Positions 1 through 8,383 of a stretch of DNA of 64,000 bases are shown here, in pieces. Location: the IMG/VR virus record IMGVR_UViG_3300042261_002390, positions 182,150-246,149 of that record. One strand, 5' to 3'. The position numbers and the translations under genes were made by a program. Origin of the DNA: a virus. Each line of letters starts with the position of its first letter. Within the stretch, counting starts at the first letter, position 1. The notes below the pieces were generated by a model. It saw nothing but the letters and a program-made list of their open reading frames with translations, did not search any database and was not told the DNA's origin.

Positions 1-220
1 TAATTAATCTAAAAATCAGTCTGATTGGTAACTCAAATGCATTAGCTGTAATATATATGAATTTAACATATTTTGCATCAACATAATTTGGTATTTTTAA
101 GTCTGAAATTATTTCAATTTTGTTTTTGATTTCGTTATAGCTTTCGTCTTCAATTTGATTGTTTGGATATACAGTAATTGCAAACAACAATAAAATCATT
201 AGTACTGTTTTTTTCATCAT
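1..220 (-). CDS. Partial secreted or anchored protein of unknown function (3' end beyond window)
   Basis: Reading leftward from ATG at 220 (a second ATG at 217) gives 73 codons with no stop before the window edge. The N-terminus, MMKKTVLMILLLFAITVYP, is a basic start plus hydrophobic core, a signal peptide or N-terminal anchor. The remainder seen is polar and not recognised. The 3' end is outside the window, so length and function are unknown. Confidence 0.65.
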   Translation of the reverse strand, partial: MMKKTVLMILLLFAITVYPNNQIEDESYNEIKNKIEIISDLKIPNYVDAKYVKFIYITANAFELPIRLIFRLI

Positions 221-249
221 ATTTTTTGATTTAAATTGTGATTATTTTT

Positions 250-320
250 GACTACCAATTAGTTGGGTAGTTTAAAAAGAATAAAATGCCCGGAAAATTG
301 TGATTTCCCGGGTATTTTAT
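250..320. terminator. Two hairpins, probable bidirectional terminator
   Basis: An imperfect stem around 251-271 (ACTACC with GGGTAGT) is followed by a strong stem at 283-319, where AAAATGCCCGG pairs with CCGGGTATTTT through one wobble. A and T runs flank it on both sides. It lies between the leftward genes at 429-1199 and 1-220 and could end transcripts in either direction. Confidence 0.6.
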
Positions 321-428
321 AAAATTTATTTGAAGTATATTGTATATTTGTTAGTTTTCTTATATGATTCATTCTTTTGTCTGTATAAATACTATAAAAT
401 ATGGTTTTCTGTACAATGTACGTTTTTA

Positions 429-1199
429 TTAGTTTTCAATTCTTGGTATCTCATATTTACTTAGCAATCGATTTACTGTTTTAGTTGGGGAGAATTTAAA
501 TATATGTGTATCTCCGATTCTATTAAAACCGCATCTAGTCGCTACCGAAAATAATTTATATTCGTTAATTTCAGTATCGTCTTTTGTTTCAAAATCTTTG
601 AGCGAATAATAATCACTAGCTGTTATATTTTCAAAATTATTCGTATCTTTAACTGCACTTAACAGTTTAAGTAGCTTCTCTTCGTAATATTCTTTATCGT
701 TTCCGTTATTTTGATATGGCTTTACTAATGCTAAAATTGCGACCCCATCATCGTAATAATCCCTATATATCGATTCGATATATTCTTCAGTAACGAACAT
801 TTTACGGTAATCAGCATGAACTACTAAAGAATGTAGTAAAACTATCTTTTTATATTTCATCATGTCGAATAACCCTGAATCAACTATTGATTTCAATTCA
901 TCATAAGTATCTTCACTATGAAATTTTTTCAACAATTTATATAGGTCAAATTTTAACATATTAGCCAATTCGATATTCCAGATTGAAAAAGCATATTCAC
1001 CAATTATAAGCGGATGCTTTTTTTCCTTTAATCTGAGAACCGATATTGTTCCTTCACATTCGGTAATAATATTCTCATCTTGAGTGATGAAATCGTAATT
1101 TTTCCTATATGCTGTTGTTTTAAATGTTAATTTAGATAAAAATCTAATATCATTATACATCGTTTCATTAATTTTTGCAAAATTAGTTATTAATTCCAT
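429..1199 (-). CDS. Unknown protein, possible GNAT-type acetyltransferase
   Basis: 256 residues. The middle segment SLVVHADYRKMFVTEEYIES resembles the GNAT motif A region (a hydrophobic strand, then HpdyRk-like, then a helix). The C-terminal ATRCGFNRIGDTHIFKFSPT resembles the GNAT ending in which a cGF element follows a strand. This suggests an acetyl-CoA dependent N-acetyltransferase fold, but the usual Q/RxxGxG/A pyrophosphate loop is not clear, so the call is tentative. It is the last complete gene of the leftward series, 15 bases after its upstream neighbour. Confidence 0.4.
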   Translation of the reverse strand: MELITNFAKINETMYNDIRFLSKLTFKTTAYRKNYDFITQDENIITECEGTISVLRLKEKKHPLIIGEYAFSIWNIELANMLKFDLYKLLKKFHSEDTYDELKSIVDSGLFDMMKYKKIVLLHSLVVHADYRKMFVTEEYIESIYRDYYDDGVAILALVKPYQNNGNDKEYYEEKLLKLLSAVKDTNNFENITASDYYSLKDFETKDDTEINEYKLFSVATRCGFNRIGDTHIFKFSPTKTVNRLLSKYEIPRIEN

Positions 1200-1214
1200 A
1201 TTAACAAGATAAAA

Positions 1215-1643
1215 TTATAACAATTCATGTGATTTATCCATTTTAGCTAGTAAATCGACGTAATATTGACGAATATTCTCATTGTTGAGGTATTCTTGTG
1301 GTTCAAAATTTTCGTCAATCCAATCGCCCCAATATAACTGAACATTGTACTTACACATGTCATTTATAAATTCATTGAGCGATTTAGGAAATGGTAGTGT
1401 TTGTTTTATCTTATTATATGGAAGTAGTATATTATATTCGTTTGAATAAAACTCCAATACGACATTATCGTCACTGGTATATCTATACCAAGTTCCCATG
1501 TCTTTCCCTCTCCAACCATCAAACAAAACAATAATATTGCTATCTGATTTTTGAAATAACATATTAATGTTAAATGGTTGTGTGAGAAACTTTTTATATT
1601 TCTCACACCCAATTGTTTCAATATATGACGATACCTTAATCAT
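1215..1643 (-). CDS. Conserved-looking hypothetical protein, 142 aa
   Basis: Soluble, acidic and rich in Tyr and Trp (GWRGKDMGTWYRY, VQLYWGDWIDENFEP). No known motif. Its start overlaps the end of the preceding gene by 8 bases, which suggests translational coupling. Function unknown. Confidence 0.75.
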   Translation of the reverse strand: MIKVSSYIETIGCEKYKKFLTQPFNINMLFQKSDSNIIVLFDGWRGKDMGTWYRYTSDDNVVLEFYSNEYNILLPYNKIKQTLPFPKSLNEFINDMCKYNVQLYWGDWIDENFEPQEYLNNENIRQYYVDLLAKMDKSHELL

Positions 1644-1869
1644 CGGTCAAATTAAATTCACCAACAGCAATAACTAGTACTGATTTAGGTAATTCTTTGT
1701 TTTTCAACTCGTTTCGAATTATAGTGTTTGCAACATAATCACTGAAAATTTCTCCGACGTTCATGATGTTTCTATCTTTAATTTCGAACAATGTTTCATC
1801 AGTTTCATTATCGATAAATTTGACAGTGATTCTTGGCGTTTCTTTGATATATCTTTGATTATCGCTCAT
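1636..1869 (-). CDS. Small hypothetical protein, 77 aa
   Basis: I prefer the ATG at 1869 (protein begins MSDNQRYIKETPRITVKF) over an upstream in-frame ATG at 1905. The 1869 codon sits in ATGAGCGATAA, where it overlaps the stop of the gene before it, the usual coupling arrangement here. The product is a small, probably mixed alpha/beta protein with no motif I recognise. Confidence 0.7.
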   Translation of the reverse strand: MSDNQRYIKETPRITVKFIDNETDETLFEIKDRNIMNVGEIFSDYVANTIIRNELKNKELPKSVLVIAVGEFNLTDD

Positions 1870-2104
1870 CGTTATTCGTTTTATTTTTTTCTTTATCTGC
1901 ATCAATCATTGCAGCAAATTTGAATACATCAAAAAAGATAACTTTAATCATCCAAATAATCAGTACCCAATGAATATACAGTATTTCAAAGTTAAATTTG
2001 GGTGCGAAAAAGAACTTCCAAATCAAATTTATTGGAGTTGCTGATATGATTGACTCAATAAAGTAATATAACATTACTGGAATTATATAAAATAATTGCT
2101 TCAT
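1859..2104 (-). CDS. Small membrane protein, 81 aa
   Basis: Two or three hydrophobic segments (residues about 4-25 and 40-65) followed by a short charged tail ending NKTNNDER. Probably an inner-membrane protein. It is coupled to the next gene by an overlapping start. No family recognised. Confidence 0.7.
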   Translation of the reverse strand: MKQLFYIIPVMLYYFIESIISATPINLIWKFFFAPKFNFEILYIHWVLIIWMIKVIFFDVFKFAAMIDADKEKNKTNNDER

Positions 2105-2114
2105 ACGTTTTTAT

Positions 2115-2633
2115 TTATTTCGTGTTAATTTTTAATCCCATTTCTTTCATTCTGAGCAATGCTTCTGCATTGCCTTTAGCGTCATCTATAGGGTGATGAG
2201 TATGTTTTGTCGTTCTAAGATGTTTCCATTTAGCGAAAGTATCTTTAACCATTCCACAATATAGGTCACCAATCCGTCTTGAAGTCCAATTAAAAGGATT
2301 TGAGCCATAATAAACATGGAAATAGTAGTTTATCCATGAAGCATCAAATCCATTATTGTCTGCGAATAAAACAGGTTTTCCTTTAGAGTTTTCAATAACC
2401 CATTTAGCAAAATTAGCCATAACGATTGAAGGTTCATCGAATGTAAGATGCTCTTCCCTACTAATACCACTAATGGCAAGCGTTTCAGGGTCATATTTAT
2501 CTGAAATTGGCTTTATTTTACCGTAGAACATAGTATCGAGTTTTGGCGTTAGTTTTACAACGCCAAAACATACCATACTATTCATCCCAATAATTTGACC
2601 ATCAGTTTCAATATCGATTACAAAGTTACTCAT
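2115..2633 (-). CDS. DEDDh-family 3'-5' exonuclease
   Basis: 172 residues with all three exonuclease motifs of the RNase T/DnaQ superfamily. Exo I is FVIDIETDG (Asp7, Glu9), Exo II is the Asp in NNGFDASWI, and Exo III is HHPIDDAKGN with the His and Asp of the DEDDh type. These residues bind two metal ions for 3'-5' removal of nucleotides from DNA or RNA. No polymerase domain is attached, so it could be a stand-alone proofreading, degradative or RNA-processing enzyme. A second, differently typed DEDD enzyme is at 6651-7226. Confidence 0.8.
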   Translation of the reverse strand: MSNFVIDIETDGQIIGMNSMVCFGVVKLTPKLDTMFYGKIKPISDKYDPETLAISGISREEHLTFDEPSIVMANFAKWVIENSKGKPVLFADNNGFDASWINYYFHVYYGSNPFNWTSRRIGDLYCGMVKDTFAKWKHLRTTKHTHHPIDDAKGNAEALLRMKEMGLKINTK

Positions 2634-2634
2634 C

Positions 2635-2883
2635 CTATACTTTCAGTGCTAATTTCTGTAGATTAGCTTTGAATGTTTTTCTTGCAAAGATAAATAAAAA
2701 TATTTCATACAAGGTATGCATTAAAGCAAAAATATAGTGAAATAATGAAACACATATTGCAACCAATAACCCAAATGTGAATTTATTGAGCCAACCTTCA
2801 AATTTTTCGAACATTGTGCCAATTCGTTTCCAGTGATTTACCTCTTTTTTCCAGAGGATATTTAATAATGTTACTTTTTTCAT
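2635..2883 (-). CDS. Small protein with membrane segment, 82 aa
   Basis: A charged N-terminal third (KKEVNHWKRIGTMFEKFEGW) precedes a hydrophobic stretch, about residues 35-68, long enough for one or two membrane passes, then a basic tail. One base separates it from the exonuclease gene downstream. Function unknown. Confidence 0.6.
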   Translation of the reverse strand: MKKVTLLNILWKKEVNHWKRIGTMFEKFEGWLNKFTFGLLVAICVSLFHYIFALMHTLYEIFLFIFARKTFKANLQKLALKV

Positions 2884-2884
2884 G

Positions 2885-3511
2885 TTAATAAGGTGCTTTA
2901 TGAATTAATGAATCAGGTATAGCTGCATATAGACTAGGTGGGAGATAAATGATGTCAATTGTTGAAATGCTTGGCATACTTAAGTCAAATGTCCATCTAT
3001 TGTCTATCACATAGTCTAATTCCTTTTTACAATAATACGCAACGCTGTCGTTTAAACTGTTCTCAATATAAACATCATTTAAATATGATGTATATCTAGA
3101 ATCATCACTAACAAATCCTAGTTTTAGTTTATTATAATTACTTTTATCAATATAGATTATAAATTTAACTGGAATTTGATGTTTATCTTTTTTATTTAAC
3201 TTGAATTTATCTAATTTCCCATCAGTAAAATCAAAGTTTTTAATAATGTCGATATTTGGAAGTGAATCCGAGCCGTAGACATAATATTTAAGTGAATCTT
3301 GAATATAAAATGTCGAAAACTCAGATTTATCGTAAACAACTGTTTTAGTTAATTGTTTATTGCGTAAGCTGTAGTTAACGGTAAGGGTGGCAATTAATGC
3401 CACACCTGTCCCGGTAACCAATATCATGTAACGATATTCCCAAAATCTTTTTTTTACGAAACACATCCATATGAAAGAAACAAGAAGTATTGAAATTATA
3501 AAAGTATACAT
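2885..3511 (-). CDS. Membrane-anchored protein of unknown function
   Basis: 208 residues. Two hydrophobic segments at about 1-18 and 28-47 form an N-terminal anchor. The rest is soluble, Lys/Asp/Tyr-rich and probably extracytoplasmic. No enzymatic motif. It lies between two other membrane-protein genes in the leftward operon, which hints at an envelope role, but nothing specific can be said. Confidence 0.7.
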   Translation of the reverse strand: MYTFIISILLVSFIWMCFVKKRFWEYRYMILVTGTGVALIATLTVNYSLRNKQLTKTVVYDKSEFSTFYIQDSLKYYVYGSDSLPNIDIIKNFDFTDGKLDKFKLNKKDKHQIPVKFIIYIDKSNYNKLKLGFVSDDSRYTSYLNDVYIENSLNDSVAYYCKKELDYVIDNRWTFDLSMPSISTIDIIYLPPSLYAAIPDSLIHKAPY

Positions 3512-3540
3512 AGTTTTAAAGTCTTAAAAGTTAATAATAA

Positions 3541-4935
3541 TTATTTTTCGTCGTCAGTATCTGCCCATTCAAGACCCGGACAGTAATCGGTGTAACTAGC
3601 ACTAAAATATTCACCAAAAATACCTGTACTACCATAAATTCCACGACCGATTGCACACAATCCACGCCAAACAGCCAATGCCAATGGTACTATAATTTTC
3701 ATAGCAAACCAAATTGCAGGTTTAATCAAGATGTATAGGAAGCTGTATGCAATACCCAATGCAACATATTTTATTGGGTAATATAACCAAATTAATGGCT
3801 CAACATACCAAACCTTTTTACCTGTTTTATACTTATTTACAATTTTTTGCCCGAAACCAATAATAAAGAAACCGATTAGATATGCAATACCAACAATTGA
3901 TAATCCCGCTAAAACATAAACATACAATAACCAATTAGTTGCTGACCAGTCAATAACAATTGTTAATAGGTGTGCAATTAAATTCACTATAAAGAATGAG
4001 GCTGTGAGAAAAAATAACGTAATCAATCCACCAACGAACTGTTTAGTTCTTCTGATGATGTTCTTCCAATCTAAATCAAATGTGAATGCATCAACAAAAA
4101 AATCAATTAGTTTATTCAATGCATTATTAATTGGTTTCATTCTAGCATCCCATTTTTCTTTCTTGATTGCTTCTTTACGTTCAATTTCTCGTTGTTTAAG
4201 AAGACGTTTTTGGTAATCTTCTCGTTTTTTCGCATTAATTTGCGTACTCCATGCGTTCCACTTTAATTCAAGTTCTTTTCTTTTTCCCAAGTATTCTTTT
4301 TGATTAGTACCATATTCTAAGCCATACTTTTCAAGCAGAAAATAATTTAGAATATCGGTGTCTTTGTTTTTTAAATAAAACTTGGCTGTTGTAGGCAATT
4401 TTAAATTACCCCTGTAATAGTACTCGTAGACTTCTTCTTCTTCAATACTTAACAACCAGCTATTAATGAATTTTTCCAGTGACCAGATTAAAATTCTTGG
4501 GAAAAGCATGATTAGCGAATATATAACTTCCCCAATCACTTTAAATGGAACAACTAAAACTGAAAAAATCAGCAACCAAAAGTACGGACAGCCATTTTGC
4601 ATAGTTTTAGGTGTCGGAGCATTTGAGCCAAGCACGTATTTCACCAAACGATAGTGCCATGATTTCATGCTTACACGCATCAATTTAGGCTTTTCTGCCT
4701 GAACAATGTACGCATCATCGCCAGTTTGAAGGTAAATTTTACTGTTTAATGATAACGAACCAACAATAGTTTCAACTACTTTAATATAGTAGCCTTCATA
4801 GTCTTTGTAAAGGAAGCCTTTACAATACAAGATGTTAGGTTTGTTGAATTCAACAACCTTATTCATCAATAACTCTAATTTTTCAAGTTTGTCGGTAATG
4901 TTTCCGACAACAGCTTTTTTAGTTATTTTTCCCAT
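3541..4935 (-). CDS. Large membrane protein with central coiled coil
   Basis: 464 residues. An N-terminal soluble domain (about 1-115) precedes a hydrophobic pair (about 120-165). A highly charged helix follows (about 215-275; repeated KR/KE patterns such as RLLKQREIERKEAIKKEKW). The C-terminal half has several membrane segments (about 300-430). The size and topology suggest an inner-membrane phage protein with cytoplasmic domains. No family is recognised. It overlaps the upstream HAD gene by 17 bases. Confidence 0.75.
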   Translation of the reverse strand: MGKITKKAVVGNITDKLEKLELLMNKVVEFNKPNILYCKGFLYKDYEGYYIKVVETIVGSLSLNSKIYLQTGDDAYIVQAEKPKLMRVSMKSWHYRLVKYVLGSNAPTPKTMQNGCPYFWLLIFSVLVVPFKVIGEVIYSLIMLFPRILIWSLEKFINSWLLSIEEEEVYEYYYRGNLKLPTTAKFYLKNKDTDILNYFLLEKYGLEYGTNQKEYLGKRKELELKWNAWSTQINAKKREDYQKRLLKQREIERKEAIKKEKWDARMKPINNALNKLIDFFVDAFTFDLDWKNIIRRTKQFVGGLITLFFLTASFFIVNLIAHLLTIVIDWSATNWLLYVYVLAGLSIVGIAYLIGFFIIGFGQKIVNKYKTGKKVWYVEPLIWLYYPIKYVALGIAYSFLYILIKPAIWFAMKIIVPLALAVWRGLCAIGRGIYGSTGIFGEYFSASYTDYCPGLEWADTDDEK

Positions 4936-5440
4936 TTTGAAATTGATTTAATTTATTAATAATTTTATCTTTAATTCCTGTTTGTTTAATACCTTCAAGA
5001 GCACGTGGTGTTCTGACAAAATTCTCATCCGGGAGAAAATTCGATAGATTTAAATCATCGACAGCCACATAATGTTGAACATTGTTCGTTTTAACATATT
5101 CAAGTATTTCACTTGCACGACAATTTTCTAATTCACTCAAACTTTTGAACAATGTACCCCAATGATTGGGTGTGATGTCTGATATTGTACAATTAATGTT
5201 ATTAACTGCAAATATCTGATTCAACATGTTCAAATCATATTCATTTTTCCAATCACTACTTAAAACAACAATAGGATTGGTTGCTTCAATAATTTCGTTA
5301 AAAACTTTAACACATTTCGCATCAAACAAGTATGAATTGTACAATGGACACCACTTCTTAGGGTTCACGTTAAATTGAATCAATGTGGCTAAAACACCAT
5401 CGATGTCGAGCATGAGGTATGGTTTATTCATCGAGTTCAT
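4919..5440 (-). CDS. HAD-superfamily phosphatase-like protein
   Basis: 173 residues. Motif I is LMLDIDGVLAT (nucleophile Asp plus DxDG), motif II is VVLSSDWK, and the acidic motif is VAVDDLNL. This pattern matches compact HAD phosphatases found in phages, including those fused to RNA repair enzymes (HAD_SAK type), where the likely reaction is removal of a phosphate from a nucleotide or RNA end. Given the RNA ligases elsewhere in the window, a role in RNA-end healing is an attractive inference. The true start may be ATG 5431, which overlaps the upstream stop. A related HAD protein is encoded at 11080-11694. Confidence 0.75.
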   Translation of the reverse strand: MNSMNKPYLMLDIDGVLATLIQFNVNPKKWCPLYNSYLFDAKCVKVFNEIIEATNPIVVLSSDWKNEYDLNMLNQIFAVNNINCTISDITPNHWGTLFKSLSELENCRASEILEYVKTNNVQHYVAVDDLNLSNFLPDENFVRTPRALEGIKQTGIKDKIINKLNQFQNGKNN

Positions 5441-6215
5441 TTAATAATTTTCTTACATTGTCCAGATGTTTATTATCCATCGGCTTACCGCAAGTGTTCA
5501 ATTTAATGAAGGTTTCGTAAATGTCTTTTTTCGACGGATTTCTTAATGTTCCATATACGATTCCGTGTTCTTCAAATTTATGTCTATCTCTGAAAGATAA
5601 TTCAGAAAACTTATAACCTTTGTATTTGAATCGGTCTTCATAGAACTCACAAATTGCGGTAAGTCGTTGTTTACCGTCGATAATTTCAAATGCTTCGGCA
5701 CGTTTATCGGAATATGGTCGCTCAACGAAAACAAATTTACCAATATCAACATTGTTGAAAATGCTATCGATTAACGCAATCTTATCGCTGAGTTCCCAAA
5801 CATGTTCACGCTGATACTCAACGTCAAAATCAACACCATTAAAATGTACCATGTGAATAAGTGAACGTATGCCTGAATTAGATTGATTGATGCGACAAGT
5901 TTCTTCTTTCCTAAATGTTGTTGGTTTTGCCGTATCATATGGAAACAACTCATACCATTCAACAATTTGTATTGGCTGTGACTGCGATTTAACATTAAAG
6001 TTTTCAACCTTATAGAACAATCCATTTTCATAGATTTCACGAATATAGGTTTCATCATGTGCCCCATAGAATACACGGTCACCTATATTGAAAAATCTTG
6101 TTGGATTTTGTGATAATATTCCGTCTGCGATTTTTTTGCGCAAATCACGAATATCATTCTCCAACAAGATTTTCTGATGTTCTTCAGGTGAAATTGTATT
6201 TTTTTTCTTAGCCAT
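5424..6215 (-). CDS. DUF262 / ParB-like nuclease-fold protein
   Basis: 263 residues. The C-terminal two thirds carry the DUF262 signature: VEYQREHVWELSDK, then IALIDSIFNNVDIGKFVFVE, then EIIDGKQRLTAICEFY, and finally IYETFIKLNTCGKPMDNKHL. In GmrSD type IV restriction enzymes this fold is the NTP-binding/hydrolysing half, but here there is no partner DUF1524 HNH half. The first 110 residues form a separate domain with a GDRVFYG element. A phage role in host-defence interference or nucleotide-dependent regulation is possible but unproven. Confidence 0.75.
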   Translation of the reverse strand: MAKKKNTISPEEHQKILLENDIRDLRKKIADGILSQNPTRFFNIGDRVFYGAHDETYIREIYENGLFYKVENFNVKSQSQPIQIVEWYELFPYDTAKPTTFRKEETCRINQSNSGIRSLIHMVHFNGVDFDVEYQREHVWELSDKIALIDSIFNNVDIGKFVFVERPYSDKRAEAFEIIDGKQRLTAICEFYEDRFKYKGYKFSELSFRDRHKFEEHGIVYGTLRNPSKKDIYETFIKLNTCGKPMDNKHLDNVRKLLNELDE

Positions 6216-6229
6216 AACAAAAGTTTTTG

Positions 6230-6265
6230 CTTATTGTACGTTAAGCCTGAAGAAAATGTTACAAA
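6230..6265 (-). promoter_or_regulatory. Phage promoter motif (minus strand copy)
   Basis: Read on the minus strand this is TTTGTAACA, then ATTTTCTTCAGGCTTAA, then CGTACAATAAG, the same layout as the rightward copies. It lies in the short gap downstream of the thioredoxin start and could serve the DUF262 gene and the genes beyond it. Confidence 0.6.
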
Positions 6266-6267
6266 TA

Positions 6268-6624
6268 TTATTCGTTATTTGCAACAAAAATTTCAGCAAT
6301 TGCTTTTTTTATTTGTTCTTTAGGTAATACACCCACTGCTAATTGTGGTTCAGCACCGATTGGGATGAACAACATTGAGGGAACATTTCTGATTCCGAAT
6401 GTCATAGCTAATTCACTTTCAGCATCGGTATCGATTTTATATACATCGATTTCCGGATGTTCTGCAGCGACTTCTTCCAAAATAGGTGCAAGCACTTTAC
6501 ATGGTTGACACCATTCTGCTTCGAACTTTAATATTGTTGGCTTAGTACCTTTGAATGACCACTCATCGCCATTGGTGTAGTCAAATACTTTTTCTTTAAA
6601 ACTTTCAACAGTTAAATTTTCCAT
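6268..6624 (-). CDS. Thioredoxin-like protein
   Basis: 118 residues, close to the usual ~105-110. It has the active-site motif EAEWCQPCKVLAPIL (Cys39, Cys42), the strand TDAESELAMTFGIRNVPSML with the cis-proline, and a C-terminal helix. It should reduce disulfides in the cytoplasm using host thioredoxin reductase. Phage thioredoxins commonly support ribonucleotide reductase or act as polymerase processivity factors; neither partner is in this window. The CQPC variant differs from the usual CGPC. Confidence 0.9.
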   Translation of the reverse strand: MENLTVESFKEKVFDYTNGDEWSFKGTKPTILKFEAEWCQPCKVLAPILEEVAAEHPEIDVYKIDTDAESELAMTFGIRNVPSMLFIPIGAEPQLAVGVLPKEQIKKAIAEIFVANNE

Positions 6625-6650
6625 TTTCTAATTTTTATTTAAGATTATTA

Positions 6651-7226
6651 TTATTTTAATTCTGGATGTAATTTATTCCAGATTTTTGTACAATAGTTTA
6701 TTTGAAACCTACAATCATCTAAAGGATGGTGTTCAGTACCTATGTTAGGTTCATTAGCTTTAATCTCCGGCGAGAAGAATTCGAATGTTCTGACATCAAG
6801 TTCTTTTCTAAAATCCCAAGGTATTGCTTCATAATTCCATAAAACATATGCATCCTTAAGTATTCCGCAGTCAAATCTAGGACTTCTGCCGTAAACATAT
6901 ATATCCTTACCGCCTATTTCGCCCATGTATGACTTGAATTTTTCCAGAACATTTTTTATGTTATCAGAAGGTTTGCACATTTCTTTACGTGCTTCTTCAT
7001 TTTGTTGAAGCCACCAATAGATTGTACTACCGTTAATTTTCATACCAGAGTTTAAACATGATTGAATATCAATTCTTTCATAGAAAGTTCTACCATATTC
7101 GCCAGTATTTAAATCAAATTCGACAGCACCTATTGATGTAATGACAGAATAGCTATCATTACCCATAGTTTCAAGGTCGAGCATTACGTGACCTAAATTT
7201 TTTTGAGGAAATCTTTTACTTACCAT
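6651..7226 (-). CDS. 3'-5' exoribonuclease, Rv2179c-like DEDDh family
   Basis: 191 residues. Exo I is HVMLDLETMG (Asp17, Glu19). The STIYWWLQQNEEARKEM segment is characteristic of the Rv2179c-like exoribonuclease family. Exo II is VYGRSPRFDCGIL, and Exo III is EHHPLDDCRFQI with His and Asp. Expected to remove 3' nucleotides from RNA or short single-stranded ends with two metal ions. It overlaps the upstream HD gene by 7 bases, so the two are co-translated. Confidence 0.85.
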   Translation of the reverse strand: MVSKRFPQKNLGHVMLDLETMGNDSYSVITSIGAVEFDLNTGEYGRTFYERIDIQSCLNSGMKINGSTIYWWLQQNEEARKEMCKPSDNIKNVLEKFKSYMGEIGGKDIYVYGRSPRFDCGILKDAYVLWNYEAIPWDFRKELDVRTFEFFSPEIKANEPNIGTEHHPLDDCRFQINYCTKIWNKLHPELK

Positions 7227-7795
7227 TTATAATCAGGATTATGAATGTTATCAAGTTCTTCCCACATCGACGCTAATATATTCTGATTGAGTTCAGCAGC
7301 ATATGATTCTAAGGCAATCTGAAATATTGGCTTGCGATATCGATATTCTTTCACATATTTTTTGTACATTGAATCACCGTTAAGCTTCGAGTACAATGCA
7401 TTAGCGTGAATATCGCACATCTTTAGAATAATTGCACGATGGTCTTTAATGGTTTTAGGCATTGTTAATAAATGTCTAAGCAATCTGGTTTCGGCTGGAA
7501 CATCAGTTACTGCTAATATTACATCAGCAATATCTTTATTAGATTTTTCTTTGATGTTGTTGTAGGTTTGCTTAGCATCTTCAATCAAATCATGTCCATT
7601 GGCTGCTGCTTTGGTAGCAAGGAAATCTTCTTGGTATTTAAAAACATTTCTGAACTTATGAACAGTACTAACTACCATCAATACGTGTGTATCGTAATAA
7701 TTTTTACCGTCATATTCACAATTAGCATTGTTATGACTCTCACGAGCGTAACTAGCAAAACTCTCAATATTAATCTTAGTCATAGATTTATGCAT
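7220..7795 (-). CDS. Small alarmone hydrolase-like HD protein (ppGpp hydrolase)
   Basis: 191 residues with the SpoT/MESH1-type HD layout: first His in YYDTHVLMVV, then AAANGHDLIEDAKQTY (the HDxxED motif), then ADVILAVTD, and a late metal-ligand segment LKMCDIHANALYS. The family hydrolyses (p)ppGpp to GDP or GTP with Mn2+. No synthetase domain is present. A phage-encoded copy would be expected to blunt the host stringent response during infection. An alternative start is ATG 7783. It is the first gene of the leftward series, behind a host-type promoter. Confidence 0.7.
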   Translation of the reverse strand: MHKSMTKINIESFASYARESHNNANCEYDGKNYYDTHVLMVVSTVHKFRNVFKYQEDFLATKAAANGHDLIEDAKQTYNNIKEKSNKDIADVILAVTDVPAETRLLRHLLTMPKTIKDHRAIILKMCDIHANALYSKLNGDSMYKKYVKEYRYRKPIFQIALESYAAELNQNILASMWEELDNIHNPDYKW

Positions 7796-7799
7796 TAAA

Positions 7800-7900
7800 A
7801 TTTCGACAAATATAACACTATAAAATTAATATCCAAAAATATTTAAAAATTATTTGCATTGTAATGAATTTTATTTAATTTTGCTGCATATAAAATTCAA
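7800..7900. promoter_or_regulatory. Divergent promoter region with host-type -7 elements
   Basis: This intergenic stretch separates leftward and rightward genes. On the minus strand it has TTATATTTGTC (a TAnnTTTG element) near 7809-7819. On the plus strand it has TAATTTTG near 7875 with a TTTG about 20 bases upstream. Both match the Bacteroidota -7/-33 promoter form, so both operons may be served by the host housekeeping polymerase. Confidence 0.5.
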
Positions 7901-7903
7901 AAT

Positions 7904-8374
7904 ATGAAAACAGGCAAACGAATTCCAATTACTGCAGCTAAACAAATTGCAGATACATATGGATATACACAAGTAATCATTCATGCATATGACGGAGAAC
8001 AATCCGGGGTACAATGTGTTGCAACATACGGCAAAACAGTCGATGATTGTAATAATGCAGCCAATGGTGGTAATCACATCAAGAAATTATTAGGCTGGTC
8101 GCCTCATCTATGCAATACACTTCCACGTAGAAGAAAAAAAGAAGAAGTTGACAATAGCTTAGATAAACCAGAAACATTAATGAAACAAGGGTTTGAAAGT
8201 CTAAGTGCAACTCGTAGCTACTTTAAAAATGCCGTTGTTGAGTATCAAAAAAGAAACTCAAGTGCTAAAGCTGACCCAGAAAATGCTAAGAATGTCCAAG
8301 AAGCAATCAATTTATTAAACAAAGCCTATGATGAAATTTCCGCTATTTGGGAAAATGATATCATGGATTCTTAA
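7904..8374 (+). CDS. Conserved phage hypothetical protein, 156 aa
   Basis: The N-terminal ~75 residues, including VQCVATYGKTVDDCNNAANG followed by a KKLLGW element, match a small domain seen in many phage and prophage proteins of unknown function. The C-terminal half is a charged helical region. It is the first rightward gene, with an A-rich leader and no clear Shine-Dalgarno. Confidence 0.75.
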   Translation: MKTGKRIPITAAKQIADTYGYTQVIIHAYDGEQSGVQCVATYGKTVDDCNNAANGGNHIKKLLGWSPHLCNTLPRRRKKEEVDNSLDKPETLMKQGFESLSATRSYFKNAVVEYQKRNSSAKADPENAKNVQEAINLLNKAYDEISAIWENDIMDS

Positions 8375-8383
8375 TTAAAAAGC

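Noticed and set aside
4004-4654. Plus-strand reading frames inside the large leftward membrane-protein gene
   Set aside because: They are antisense to a well-supported gene and have no promoter, start signal or protein-like motif.
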